Shown here: one piece after another, positions 8,034 to 15,106 of the stretch | How positions within the stretch are numbered: the stretch's first letter is position 1 | Layout: each line of letters begins with the position of its first letter | Assembly: GCA_964541895.1 (NCBI GenBank) | Contig: CAZISM010000056.1 | Coordinates: 1 to 32,668 of the forward strand | Direction of reading: 5' to 3' | From: CAZISM01 sp964541895 | Lineage (GTDB): Bacteria; Zhuqueibacterota; Zhuqueibacteria; Residuimicrobiales; Residuimicrobiaceae | Length of the DNA: 32,668 bases | The notes under the pieces: generated by a model | The model's database searches: none | Seen by the model: only the letters and a program-made list of their open reading frames with translations | Told to the model about the DNA's origin: nothing | Translations under genes and position numbers: made by a program

Positions 8034-9128
8034 TTAGGGTATATAGATTATAGATTCGCCCCACGCCATGACAAAAAACGGGACAGGGCACCGGGCGAGG
8101 CGTTGAAACGTCAACCAGTATGGTTTTCGTTGATTTGTTCCATGCCCTAATTCGTGTTCGTGTCCGGTTACCACCCATTGGGGGCGGATGCCGCCTATCA
8201 ATTCAATGATGTCACGCGCCCAGCAATTCACCAGCACCACATCTACTGATAAAAAACCTGCAAACCGGGATATCCACGGTATGTCATCGCGATTGTGCTG
8301 GTCTCCCGTATGACATATCGTAATGCCTTCGCAAGTGGTTACGAGGTAAATATTATTGCTGGTCTCCTGGTTCTGGTGACCAGGCCAAACCCTGAGTTTC
8401 AGTTTCGCTTTGCCGCTCTGAATGGGAACGCTATAAAGAGCATCCGGGCTGGGCTGCAAAATGAGCAGACTATCACGGATAGGTTTACCAGCCCATAGAT
8501 CAGGCGGTACGATAACCGGTTTGCCGATGGAAATGCAGCGGCGTACGATCCATTCATCCACGTGATCGGCATGATGATGACTGATGAAAACGACATCACA
8601 CTCTGCGATGATGTCAGCCATATCTCGTTCTGAAACAGCAAAGCCGTCGGCGCCGGCGCACTCACCGCGGACCATATCAAACCCCATCGTACAGCTTTTC
8701 GTCTTGACGACGAAACCATGATTGTATAACTTGCAAATCAACGCGCCCTGTTGAACGTGTGTCTTTATGATGCATTGTCTGGCGATTTGCATCCGGGAAT
8801 GATAAAAATCCTGCACGGCAAGGCGTTGTGGCGAATAGATGTCATCGTATAGCACCGCATCAATAGCAAACAGTGCCAGCCTCCGCTCCGGCGATTCTCG
8901 CTGTTTTGGAGGATAAGCCTTCAATATGGATTGGGCTGCCGTGAGAACATTATCAGCTTGCCGATTGAGGTAACCGGCGGGCGCCCCGAGAGCATAGAGG
9001 AAATCATTGTTGTGTTTTTCCACACCTATAGCGGATTGGGATTGCAGGTCGGAAACAAGCAAGATAATAATTGCGCAAGCCGGCCACGACAGGTTTGCTC
9101 GCCAGTTGCATTTCATACCATCTCGCAT
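8034..9128 (-). CDS. Secreted metallo-beta-lactamase-fold hydrolase
   Basis: The 364-residue product has a signal-like N-terminus (about 14-32, WPACAIIILLVSDLQSQS). About 95 residues without a recognised fold follow, then a metallo-beta-lactamase domain (about 128-364). Metal-ligand motifs are SHHHADH (H184, H186, D188, H189), WPGHQ (H250), HTGDQ (D275) and TGHEHELGH (H322, H324). The overall pattern is of the UlaG/beta-lactamase-like hydrolase class (lactonases, phosphodiesterases). It is the first gene of the leftward block, about 200 bp from the regulator-flanking palindrome. A second ATG at 9116 (residue 5), preceded by GAGATGG, is an alternative start. A secreted member inside a glycan-degradation cluster could open a sugar lactone or cleave an ester; this is only an inference. 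Confidence 0.85.
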   Translation of the reverse strand: MRDGMKCNWRANLSWPACAIIILLVSDLQSQSAIGVEKHNNDFLYALGAPAGYLNRQADNVLTAAQSILKAYPPKQRESPERRLALFAIDAVLYDDIYSPQRLAVQDFYHSRMQIARQCIIKTHVQQGALICKLYNHGFVVKTKSCTMGFDMVRGECAGADGFAVSERDMADIIAECDVVFISHHHADHVDEWIVRRCISIGKPVIVPPDLWAGKPIRDSLLILQPSPDALYSVPIQSGKAKLKLRVWPGHQNQETSNNIYLVTTCEGITICHTGDQHNRDDIPWISRFAGFLSVDVVLVNCWARDIIELIGGIRPQWVVTGHEHELGHGTNQRKPYWLTFQRLARCPVPFFVMAWGESIIYIP

Positions 9129-9310
9129 ATATCATCCCGTATGAAAAGACAGATTAGAATCCGGTTAACTACCCGACGAGGGGGAATCCCGTCGGCGAAA
9201 CAGATGCTGGCGTTTGGGCGGTATCGAAGCGTCAAATTTAGAAAACGCACAATGTAATTCTCATTACCCTCTTAATTTTTTGTAATATAAAATAATTGAG
9301 CATTACAAGT

Positions 9311-9340
9311 AAGTTAATTCACCGTTACGTAACAGTGAAA
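9311..9340 (-). promoter_or_regulatory. Operator-like 30-bp repeat, left copy
   Basis: This copy matches 11165-11194 in inverted orientation at 29 of 30 positions; the only difference is at 9318. Its core, 9319-9338, is a 20-bp palindrome TCACCGTTAC/GTAACAGTGA with one mismatched pair. Outside the palindrome the two copies also share TTAACTT on the side facing the controlled gene. Read on the minus strand, the copy points at the block starting at 9128. TTAACT (9312-9317) is followed after 17 nt by TATTTT (9289-9294) and after 22 nt by TATATT (9284-9289), either of which could be a -10 element. The likely binder is the regulator encoded at 9649-10905 (inference). Confidence 0.75.
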
Positions 9341-9581
9341 TCGGGCGCTTTTCACAAGCAGGAAAATAAAAAGATCCCTTGGTACCGGAATTGAGGATAT
9401 GGCCGTGCTCTGCAGCGTTACACAAAAAAAGCGGCATCCTCCACCGCGCCGGCGGATTGCCGGACAGTGTCAACATGGGGACGGCGGTCAAACGAAAAGC
9501 ATTGTGTCGGGAAACAGGATGGCTGGCTTGCCAAGCCGACGTGTCGTGCAGCGATTATGGAAGAAACAAAAACAGGGGCGT

Positions 9582-9602
9582 GCCTGCTGTACAAAAGCAG
9601 GC
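9582..9602 (-). terminator. Candidate intrinsic terminator of the regulator gene
   Basis: On the minus strand a 7-bp perfect stem (GCCTGCT/AGCAGGC, 7-nt loop) begins 47 nt after the regulator stop codon. It is followed within about 8 nt by a T-rich run (CTGTTTTTGTTTCTT). The gap before the Ts makes it a moderate terminator. It would separate regulator transcription from the leftward block, which then needs its own promoter. Confidence 0.5.
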
Positions 9603-9648
9603 GGGGCATTGAGCGGCTCTGACCAACCTATCGGGCATTGGCGCGTTT

Positions 9649-10905
9649 TCATTTCCTGGATTGAGAGATATAGTAATTATCAGGCACTCTAAAACAGGCA
9701 TAGTAATTAAAGTACATGGTCGTCTTTTCAAAACCTTGCACCTCATAGACGGCTTCGAAATAGGATGGCATCTCGTTCAAGGCCTTGCGCACATCCCGCT
9801 CGCAGCGCAGCAACAAATCCGGTCGTGTGACCATCTTTACCGCACTTTCTACTCCAAGATAATTAAAGCCAATCAGGAGCATAAGCACGTTATGATTCGG
9901 GCCGGGAAGTTTGGCGATGTAACTGTATTCCCGTTGAAAAAACGGCTGCGTTTTGGACATTAACGTAGGCAAAACACGCGATCGCGTCATCAGCGAGTCC
10001 CTGATGATGATCTTGTTGGGCAGCGGAAGCAGTTCGTAATTGACGCGGAGGTTATCAAAGACCGATTCCAGGATTCCCAATGTTTTGAAAGAACCGACAA
10101 AGAGCAGATTGTATTGATAAAAATCGTTCCAGGTCAATTCGGAGGCCAACTTCAGGGTGAGCTTTTTCTTATAACCGTAAAAAATAGGCAGGATATCCAG
10201 CAGACTCCACGAGCAATAGCGGTCTAAAAAGAGGTCGGTATCCTTGTAATAAACGACCTGCGTATCTTTTTGTTTTTCAATAAATGCCTGCAACTCTTTC
10301 ATGGAATTGATGGCATGGTAACGAATGTGCTTAACGTTCGTCACATCGTCGTTTTCACGCGACGCATAAAAAAAGTGATCCCCCAGAACCAGGAGCGTCG
10401 GCAATCCATTATTAATGAAGGGACTCCATATTTCATCCGATTTTGGAATAGGTCTGAGGGAGGTTTTAAAATTCTCACTATCGCGCCATACATAATAAAC
10501 GGTCGCAAGCAGGAAAAAGCACAAGAGGAGGGTAACGACGAAAGGAATATGAAAGTAGCCGCGCTTTGCTTTTTCCCGAATATCGGGATGTCTGATTTCG
10601 ATGTGATATTCGCCCTTGGGCATCACCAGCTGCAGTTTGCTGCTTTTGCCCTCGTTCTGATAATAATTCTCCAGCTTTTTTCTCAGACGATAGATGTATA
10701 CACGAACAGACGTATCGACCATCGGATCAAAGTCTTGACCTTTTTGCAGGACATCCTTGGCAATATCCTTTTCTTTCGGAATCAAGCCTTTTTGAGCCAT
10801 CTCCAGGAGGTATCGAAGCAGCTCAAGATACTTTTCGCTGTTCTGAAACTCTTTGCTTTGAGAAATTTGACTAAAGATGATGTCTTGAGACTTTCTATCT
10901 ATCAT
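9649..10905 (-). CDS. Membrane-anchored winged-helix transcription factor (ToxR/CadC-like one-component sensor)
   Basis: The 418-residue protein has three parts. Residues 1-108 form a winged-helix DNA-binding domain; the segment FDPMVDTSVRVYIYRLRKKL, then ENYY and the wing MPKGEYHIEI match the OmpR/PhoB-like domain of many acidobacterial and related one-component regulators (FDPxVDxxVRVxxxRLRxKL, PKGxY). Residues about 118-140 form a single membrane span (FHIPFVVTLLLCFFLLATVYYVW) preceded by basic residues. Residues 141-418 lie outside the cytoplasm by the positive-inside rule and have no recognised sensor family. They include GLPTLLVLGDHFFYASREND, NDFYQYNLLFVGSF and GPNHNVLMLLIGFNYLGVES. The start has GGAG 8 nt upstream. 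It lies between two diverging glycan-use blocks and between two inverted operator-like copies. It has no receiver or kinase domain, so it should sense its signal directly. Confidence 0.9.
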   Translation of the reverse strand: MIDRKSQDIIFSQISQSKEFQNSEKYLELLRYLLEMAQKGLIPKEKDIAKDVLQKGQDFDPMVDTSVRVYIYRLRKKLENYYQNEGKSSKLQLVMPKGEYHIEIRHPDIREKAKRGYFHIPFVVTLLLCFFLLATVYYVWRDSENFKTSLRPIPKSDEIWSPFINNGLPTLLVLGDHFFYASRENDDVTNVKHIRYHAINSMKELQAFIEKQKDTQVVYYKDTDLFLDRYCSWSLLDILPIFYGYKKKLTLKLASELTWNDFYQYNLLFVGSFKTLGILESVFDNLRVNYELLPLPNKIIIRDSLMTRSRVLPTLMSKTQPFFQREYSYIAKLPGPNHNVLMLLIGFNYLGVESAVKMVTRPDLLLRCERDVRKALNEMPSYFEAVYEVQGFEKTTMYFNYYACFRVPDNYYISQSRK

Positions 10906-11334
10906 TCAAGCAGCTCCGATTTACGGATTCCCCACCCGCAGTGGACAGGCATTTCCGCAACCACCAAAAATAAATACTTTATTTCAATTTGCAAAGTCAA
11001 TTCTATCACTTTCAAGTCGCCCAGGCAAAAACGTTTCAGCAGGCAGAGCCCGCCTTCGTCAGCCGAGAATGTCTATTCTGCAGCCTCTGCCCGCTGACCG
11101 TAGCCCTGCCGCACGGCATTCGAGGCCGCTTTTTATCCCAAAAATACCAGAGAGTATGCCTGTTTTTCACTGTTACGTAACGGTGATTTAACTTTAAAAT
11201 CGAATCGCATTTCAATATTTTGAGACTGTCAAATCACTCGCATTCAGTGCATGACGCAAAACAGCAAGCACAAGCACTTTCAGGAACTGTCAGATTGGAA
11301 GCACATTGCCCTGTTTCCAAAAATGGTACCTATC
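10906..11334. other. Divergent control region between regulator and rightward block
   Basis: This 429-bp stretch separates the regulator start (10905) from the GH127 gene. It contains the right operator-like copy (11165-11194) and AT-rich promoter-like sequence to about 11221. The regulator promoter must lie between 10906 and 11160, but I see no clear hexamer pair there. An in-frame extension of the GH127 frame starts at 11251; I treat it as leader because the signal peptide begins at 11335. Confidence 0.55.
11165..11194 (+). promoter_or_regulatory. Operator-like 30-bp repeat, right copy
   Basis: This is the inverted partner of 9311-9340 (29 of 30 identical). The palindromic core is 11167-11186, TCACTGTTAC/GTAACGGTGA. 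Read on the plus strand it points at the GH127 block. TTAACT (11188-11193) is followed after 17 nt by TTCAAT (11211-11216) and after 22 nt by TATTTT (11216-11221). The distance from palindrome to the chosen start is about 150 nt, similar to the roughly 190 nt on the left side. No further full copy was seen by eye in the window. Confidence 0.75.
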
Positions 11335-13320
11335 ATGAAAAATCGCGCCCTGGCCTTCATCGCGTTATCTCTTGTTTTTATTGAATGTAAAACTAAACCA
11401 GCCGACAACACCCTGATTAAGGCCCTTGCCTTGGATCGGGTTCGAGTTGCCGATAATTTTTGGGCACCCCGACTGGAAACAAACCGTCTGGTTACCATTC
11501 CACACTGTTTCAATAAAATCAGAGAAAGCGGCACCATAGACAATTTCACCAAAGCGGCTCATCTCATAGACGGCCCGCATCTTGGCCGCTCCTCCAGTGA
11601 CGCAGAGCTATATAAAACGATGGAGGGAGCGTATTACACGCAGCTTTTATACCACAGCACAGATTTCGGCAGCATGCTCGACAGCCTGTGTATTTTAATC
11701 GCTGAAGCGCAAGAAGAGGACGGATATCTCTTCACGGCTCGGACTATTGATCCCACATCGGCCGGATCGGTTATTGGTCCTAAGCGCTGGTCAGCTCTGT
11801 ACAGCAGTCATGAATTGTATAATGCCGGACATTTGTATGAGGCGGCTGTAGCCGCCTCGCTCGCCGGCAGAAATGATTTGCTGCTGGACGTTGCAAAAAA
11901 GAATGCCGACCTGCTCGAACGAACATTCGGCTCAAACAAGCTGTATGGAATCCCCGGGCATCAGGAGGTCGAGCTCGGTTTGATTCGTCTGTACCGCTTA
12001 ACCGGTGAGGAACGCTATTTGCGGCTGGCGGAATTTTTCCTTCACGCTCGTGGACAGGGTAAAAGCCCAATACCATCGGATTCGCTGCCTTATTACCAGT
12101 ACAACCAAAATCATCTGCCTGTTGGCGATCAATGTGAGGCGGTCGGACACGCGGTGCGCGCGACGTATATGTATGCAGCCATGACGGATGTCGCCGCTAT
12201 TCTGTCAGAGTATGAGTTTGCCGAAGCGGTTGAAAAAATATGGTGGGACATTATTTGCAAAAAAATGTATATTACCGGCGGCATCGGCGGCAATCTGCAG
12301 GGAGAGTCATTCAGCAAACCTTATGATCTTCCCAACACGACCGCTTACAACGAAACGTGTGCTGCTATCGGATTGGCTATGTTCACCCAGAGATTATTTC
12401 TGCTGCACGGCGATGCCAGATTCCTTGACGTTCTTGAGCGCCTGCTTTATAACGCCGTTCCTGCCGGGATCGGCCTGCACGGTGACCGTTTCTTTTATGT
12501 AAATCCGCTCGAGTCTGATGGCCTCAGACCGTTTAACAAAGGCGTTGCTGCACGCAAACCCTGGTTTAGCTGCCCATGTTGTCCTACGAATATAGCCCGT
12601 TTTATTCCTTCAATACCTGGTTTAATTTACGCCAAGGACAAGGACGGAGCCTATGTCAATCTTTTCGTGGCAGGGGCCGGCGAAATTCCCTGGCAAGATC
12701 ATTTGATCAGAATTGAACAAAAAACCGACTATCCGTGGGATGGGCGGATCAAACTGTTCATCACGCCAGACCGGCCAGTTGCCTGTACGATTAAAATACG
12801 CATCCCGGGATGGGTCCGACATGAACCGGTACCGGGCAATTTGTATACCATCCAGGGCGAGGACACGGTCCGCTGCGAGTTTAGCATAAATAATCGCCCG
12901 ATCAATCCGACCGTGACAAAAGGCTTTGCTTTGTTCCACAGAAAATGGTACAGCGGCGATTCCATCGCTGTAACGTTCTCCATGCCGGTTCGCATCATGG
13001 CAGCACATCCAGGCGTGGCCGAAAACATGAACAAGGTGGCTATCGAACGCGGCCCCATCCTTTATTGTGCGGAAGAGGCCGATAATGGTAACCTGAGTAA
13101 AGCGACTATTTCCACAGCGGCTCATTTTCATTGTGAACACCATCCCGATCTGCTGGGCGGTGTTACTCTGATAAAGAGCGGGCGCACGGCTGCGACCGGG
13201 CCAAGTCAGGAAATGACCTTGGTACCTTACGCCGTATGGTCAAACCGAACCGTCGGAGCGATGAAGGTATGGCTGCCGCTTTGTGACGATTCTATCCAAA
13301 GCGACTTTCTTGACGAATGA
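11335..13320 (+). CDS. GH127 (DUF1680) beta-L-arabinofuranosidase-type enzyme
   Basis: The roughly 661-residue product is a clear GH127 member: VADNFWAPRLETNRL, then HLIDGPHLGRSSSDAELYKT and QEEDGYLFT. The metal and catalytic cysteine centre is complete: YNETCA (Glu340, Cys342) and WFSCPCCPTN (Cys413, Cys415, Cys416). These correspond to the Glu-x-Cys and Cys-x-Cys-Cys sets of HypBA1, where the middle Cys of the last set is the nucleophile. The open frame begins at 11251. I chose the ATG at 11335 because it gives a hydrophobic signal (MKNRALAFIALSLVFIEC); the Cys may be lipidated, but Glu just before it is atypical. No clear ribosome site precedes 11251, 11323 or 11335. It is the first gene of the rightward block. 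Likely role: removal of terminal beta-L-arabinofuranose (family knowledge plus inference). Confidence 0.92.
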   Translation: MKNRALAFIALSLVFIECKTKPADNTLIKALALDRVRVADNFWAPRLETNRLVTIPHCFNKIRESGTIDNFTKAAHLIDGPHLGRSSSDAELYKTMEGAYYTQLLYHSTDFGSMLDSLCILIAEAQEEDGYLFTARTIDPTSAGSVIGPKRWSALYSSHELYNAGHLYEAAVAASLAGRNDLLLDVAKKNADLLERTFGSNKLYGIPGHQEVELGLIRLYRLTGEERYLRLAEFFLHARGQGKSPIPSDSLPYYQYNQNHLPVGDQCEAVGHAVRATYMYAAMTDVAAILSEYEFAEAVEKIWWDIICKKMYITGGIGGNLQGESFSKPYDLPNTTAYNETCAAIGLAMFTQRLFLLHGDARFLDVLERLLYNAVPAGIGLHGDRFFYVNPLESDGLRPFNKGVAARKPWFSCPCCPTNIARFIPSIPGLIYAKDKDGAYVNLFVAGAGEIPWQDHLIRIEQKTDYPWDGRIKLFITPDRPVACTIKIRIPGWVRHEPVPGNLYTIQGEDTVRCEFSINNRPINPTVTKGFALFHRKWYSGDSIAVTFSMPVRIMAAHPGVAENMNKVAIERGPILYCAEEADNGNLSKATISTAAHFHCEHHPDLLGGVTLIKSGRTAATGPSQEMTLVPYAVWSNRTVGAMKVWLPLCDDSIQSDFLDE

Positions 13321-13377
13321 TAACAGCTGCAAAAAAGACTATCAAAGAATCCGCATACAGATGATCGTGAGAAAACT

Positions 13378-15057
13378 ATGATGCCGAAAGATTTGAACCC
13401 TGGATATCCATGGCGGAACGTTACATGCTCGTTTCTGGTTATCATGCTCCTGTCGTTGAGCTTGAGTGGAGCGGATACCCGGATACTGAGATATCCTATG
13501 CCGCCGAATGCGGCGGACGATCGTCGTTTGAGCGCGACCGTCAACCAGACGCCCGTCTCTTTTGAATTTTTCCGAAATTACCAGACATACTATTACGAAA
13601 CCGCGTATTGCCGTTTCGCAGCGGATGGCCCGGTCGATGTAGTACTGCCGCTGCCCGTTGAGTATAAAAAGGTATTCCTGCGTGGATTGCTCCAGGATCT
13701 GCCGATCAATCGAGAGAACGACCGGCTCCGCTTCACCCTTCCCGGCCCGGGCCATTATTATCTGCAGGTCCCGGAAAAAAGTTACCCCCAACCGGACAAT
13801 GAAGAATCCGGCACGTTCACCATCGCGTTCTGGATTGATGATCTCGAAACCTTCAATCGCAATCGCATGGATCCGATGGCTGTGGGCGTCATCGATATCA
13901 CCAAAGCCGGAGTGATCGCGGATGCGGACAAGGACCAGACCCAGGCGTTGCAGTCGATCATGAATAAGGGCGGCCGTATATACATACCCGCAGGCATCTA
14001 TCGAACCGGCACCTTAAAGCTCGCCAGCCACTCGGAAATCTACCTGGCGCCCGGCGCTCTTCTTAAAGCTACTGCAAAACAGGATCGTGTCGACAGCCGG
14101 CTGCTTCTGATGCAAAATATAAATGATGTTCATATACATGGACCCGGCACGATCGACGCCAATTTTGATGCCTGTTTTCAGGACAAGCCCTCCGTTCACA
14201 TCGTTGACGTCATCGATTGTCACCATGTGGAATTGGAGGATGTTTGCTTTCGCAACTGCAGCTCATGGGCGGTTCACCTGTTCGGTTCAGATCAAATCCG
14301 CTGCCACAACATCCGTATCTTGAGTGGCAAAGACGGCATTGATCCGGATTCCGCCAGCGATGTGATGATCGACGGCGTCTTTATTCAAGCCAAGGACGAC
14401 GCCATAGCCGTCAAAACACGCAAGCCGCCAAAAGCGGCAGAGCGGATCACTGTGCGCAACAGCATCGTGGCATCGGACGCCTCTGCACTGAAAATCGGCA
14501 CTGAAACGAATGCGCTGATGCGGGACATACTTTTCGAAAACTGTGATGTGTTCGACAGCGACCGGGGACTGGTCCTGTATGCGCGTGACGGCGGCCCCAT
14601 CGAAAACGTCACCTGGCGCAACATTCGATTATTCATGCTTCATTGGCCTCATGAAACCGGCGGGGCACCGATTCAGCTCTTTATCACCAAACGGAATGGC
14701 TTGACACCTGTTCGCAACCTGGTCATCGAACATGTGCAGAGCAATATAATTGTTCCCTGTGGCCTGGCAGGATTGGCTGATGCGCCTCTGCAGGGAGCAC
14801 GAATACGGGACCTTTATCTGCGCGTGGATCCGCCACAAGGCTCCTTTTCCTATTTCAGAGGCAACCAGGATGCTTTCGCGCCAAAACTCGACCTTTTGGT
14901 CCTCCCTGCAAGGCCGGATCTGTTTATCTCCGGCGACCATGTGGACGTTACGATTCACGGACTATATATCGATTGGCAAGGGAACCGGGGGCTTTGGCGC
15001 CACATTGTGGAAGAAAACAAGGGAGTGAAAATACAGAATCTGATCCAATGCAACTGA
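13378..15057 (+). CDS. GH28-like secreted beta-helix glycosidase (polygalacturonase family)
   Basis: The 559-residue product has a signal or membrane anchor (about 14-31), an N-terminal beta-sandwich-like region (about 33-165), and a right-handed beta-helix. The helix starts with the pectate-lyase-superfamily opening DQTQALQSIMNKGGRIYIPA, then YRTGTLKL. GH28 signatures are partly kept: SGKDGIDPDS (319-324), AKDDAIAVK (338-346) and a WAVHLFGSDQIRCHNI strand. The usual Gly-His-Gly motif is replaced by SDASALKIGTE (366-376), so the active site is divergent. It lies 57 bp after GH127 and 49 bp before the TonB receptor. A pectic uronic-acid substrate would be typical, but a different glycan is possible. 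An isopullulanase/dextranase (GH49)-like origin, also with an N-terminal sandwich, is the main alternative. Confidence 0.8.
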   Translation: MMPKDLNPGYPWRNVTCSFLVIMLLSLSLSGADTRILRYPMPPNAADDRRLSATVNQTPVSFEFFRNYQTYYYETAYCRFAADGPVDVVLPLPVEYKKVFLRGLLQDLPINRENDRLRFTLPGPGHYYLQVPEKSYPQPDNEESGTFTIAFWIDDLETFNRNRMDPMAVGVIDITKAGVIADADKDQTQALQSIMNKGGRIYIPAGIYRTGTLKLASHSEIYLAPGALLKATAKQDRVDSRLLLMQNINDVHIHGPGTIDANFDACFQDKPSVHIVDVIDCHHVELEDVCFRNCSSWAVHLFGSDQIRCHNIRILSGKDGIDPDSASDVMIDGVFIQAKDDAIAVKTRKPPKAAERITVRNSIVASDASALKIGTETNALMRDILFENCDVFDSDRGLVLYARDGGPIENVTWRNIRLFMLHWPHETGGAPIQLFITKRNGLTPVRNLVIEHVQSNIIVPCGLAGLADAPLQGARIRDLYLRVDPPQGSFSYFRGNQDAFAPKLDLLVLPARPDLFISGDHVDVTIHGLYIDWQGNRGLWRHIVEENKGVKIQNLIQCN

Positions 15058-15106
15058 CAAAATCGATACAAACCACATTAACGCGTTCGGCTTGGCAGGA
15101 GATAGT

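Larger units (their letters stand above)
9129..9648. other. Control region between regulator and leftward block
   Basis: This 520-bp stretch has no convincing gene. From right to left it holds a candidate terminator for the regulator (9582-9602), the 30-bp operator-like repeat (9311-9340), an AT-rich promoter-like segment (about 9280-9310), and a leader of about 150 nt. The leader contains a small inverted repeat CCGACG...CGTCGG (9173-9178 and 9190-9195). The short open frames seen here have no signal or family features. Confidence 0.6.

Noticed and set aside
9379..9746. Several 60-100 codon frames between the regulator and the leftward block
   Set aside because: They overlap each other on both strands and the regulator terminator, and show no signal peptide, domain or consistent ribosome site.
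10530..10541. A half-site resembling GTAAC-R-GTGA inside the regulator gene
   Set aside because: Only one arm is partly matched, with no palindrome partner, so it is not a credible operator.
9311..11194. The 30-bp inverted copies as terminal inverted repeats of a mobile element or invertible segment
   Set aside because: The enclosed gene is a regulator, no transposase or recombinase is present, and each copy is itself palindromic and placed in a promoter position. Inversion by recombination between the copies remains formally possible.
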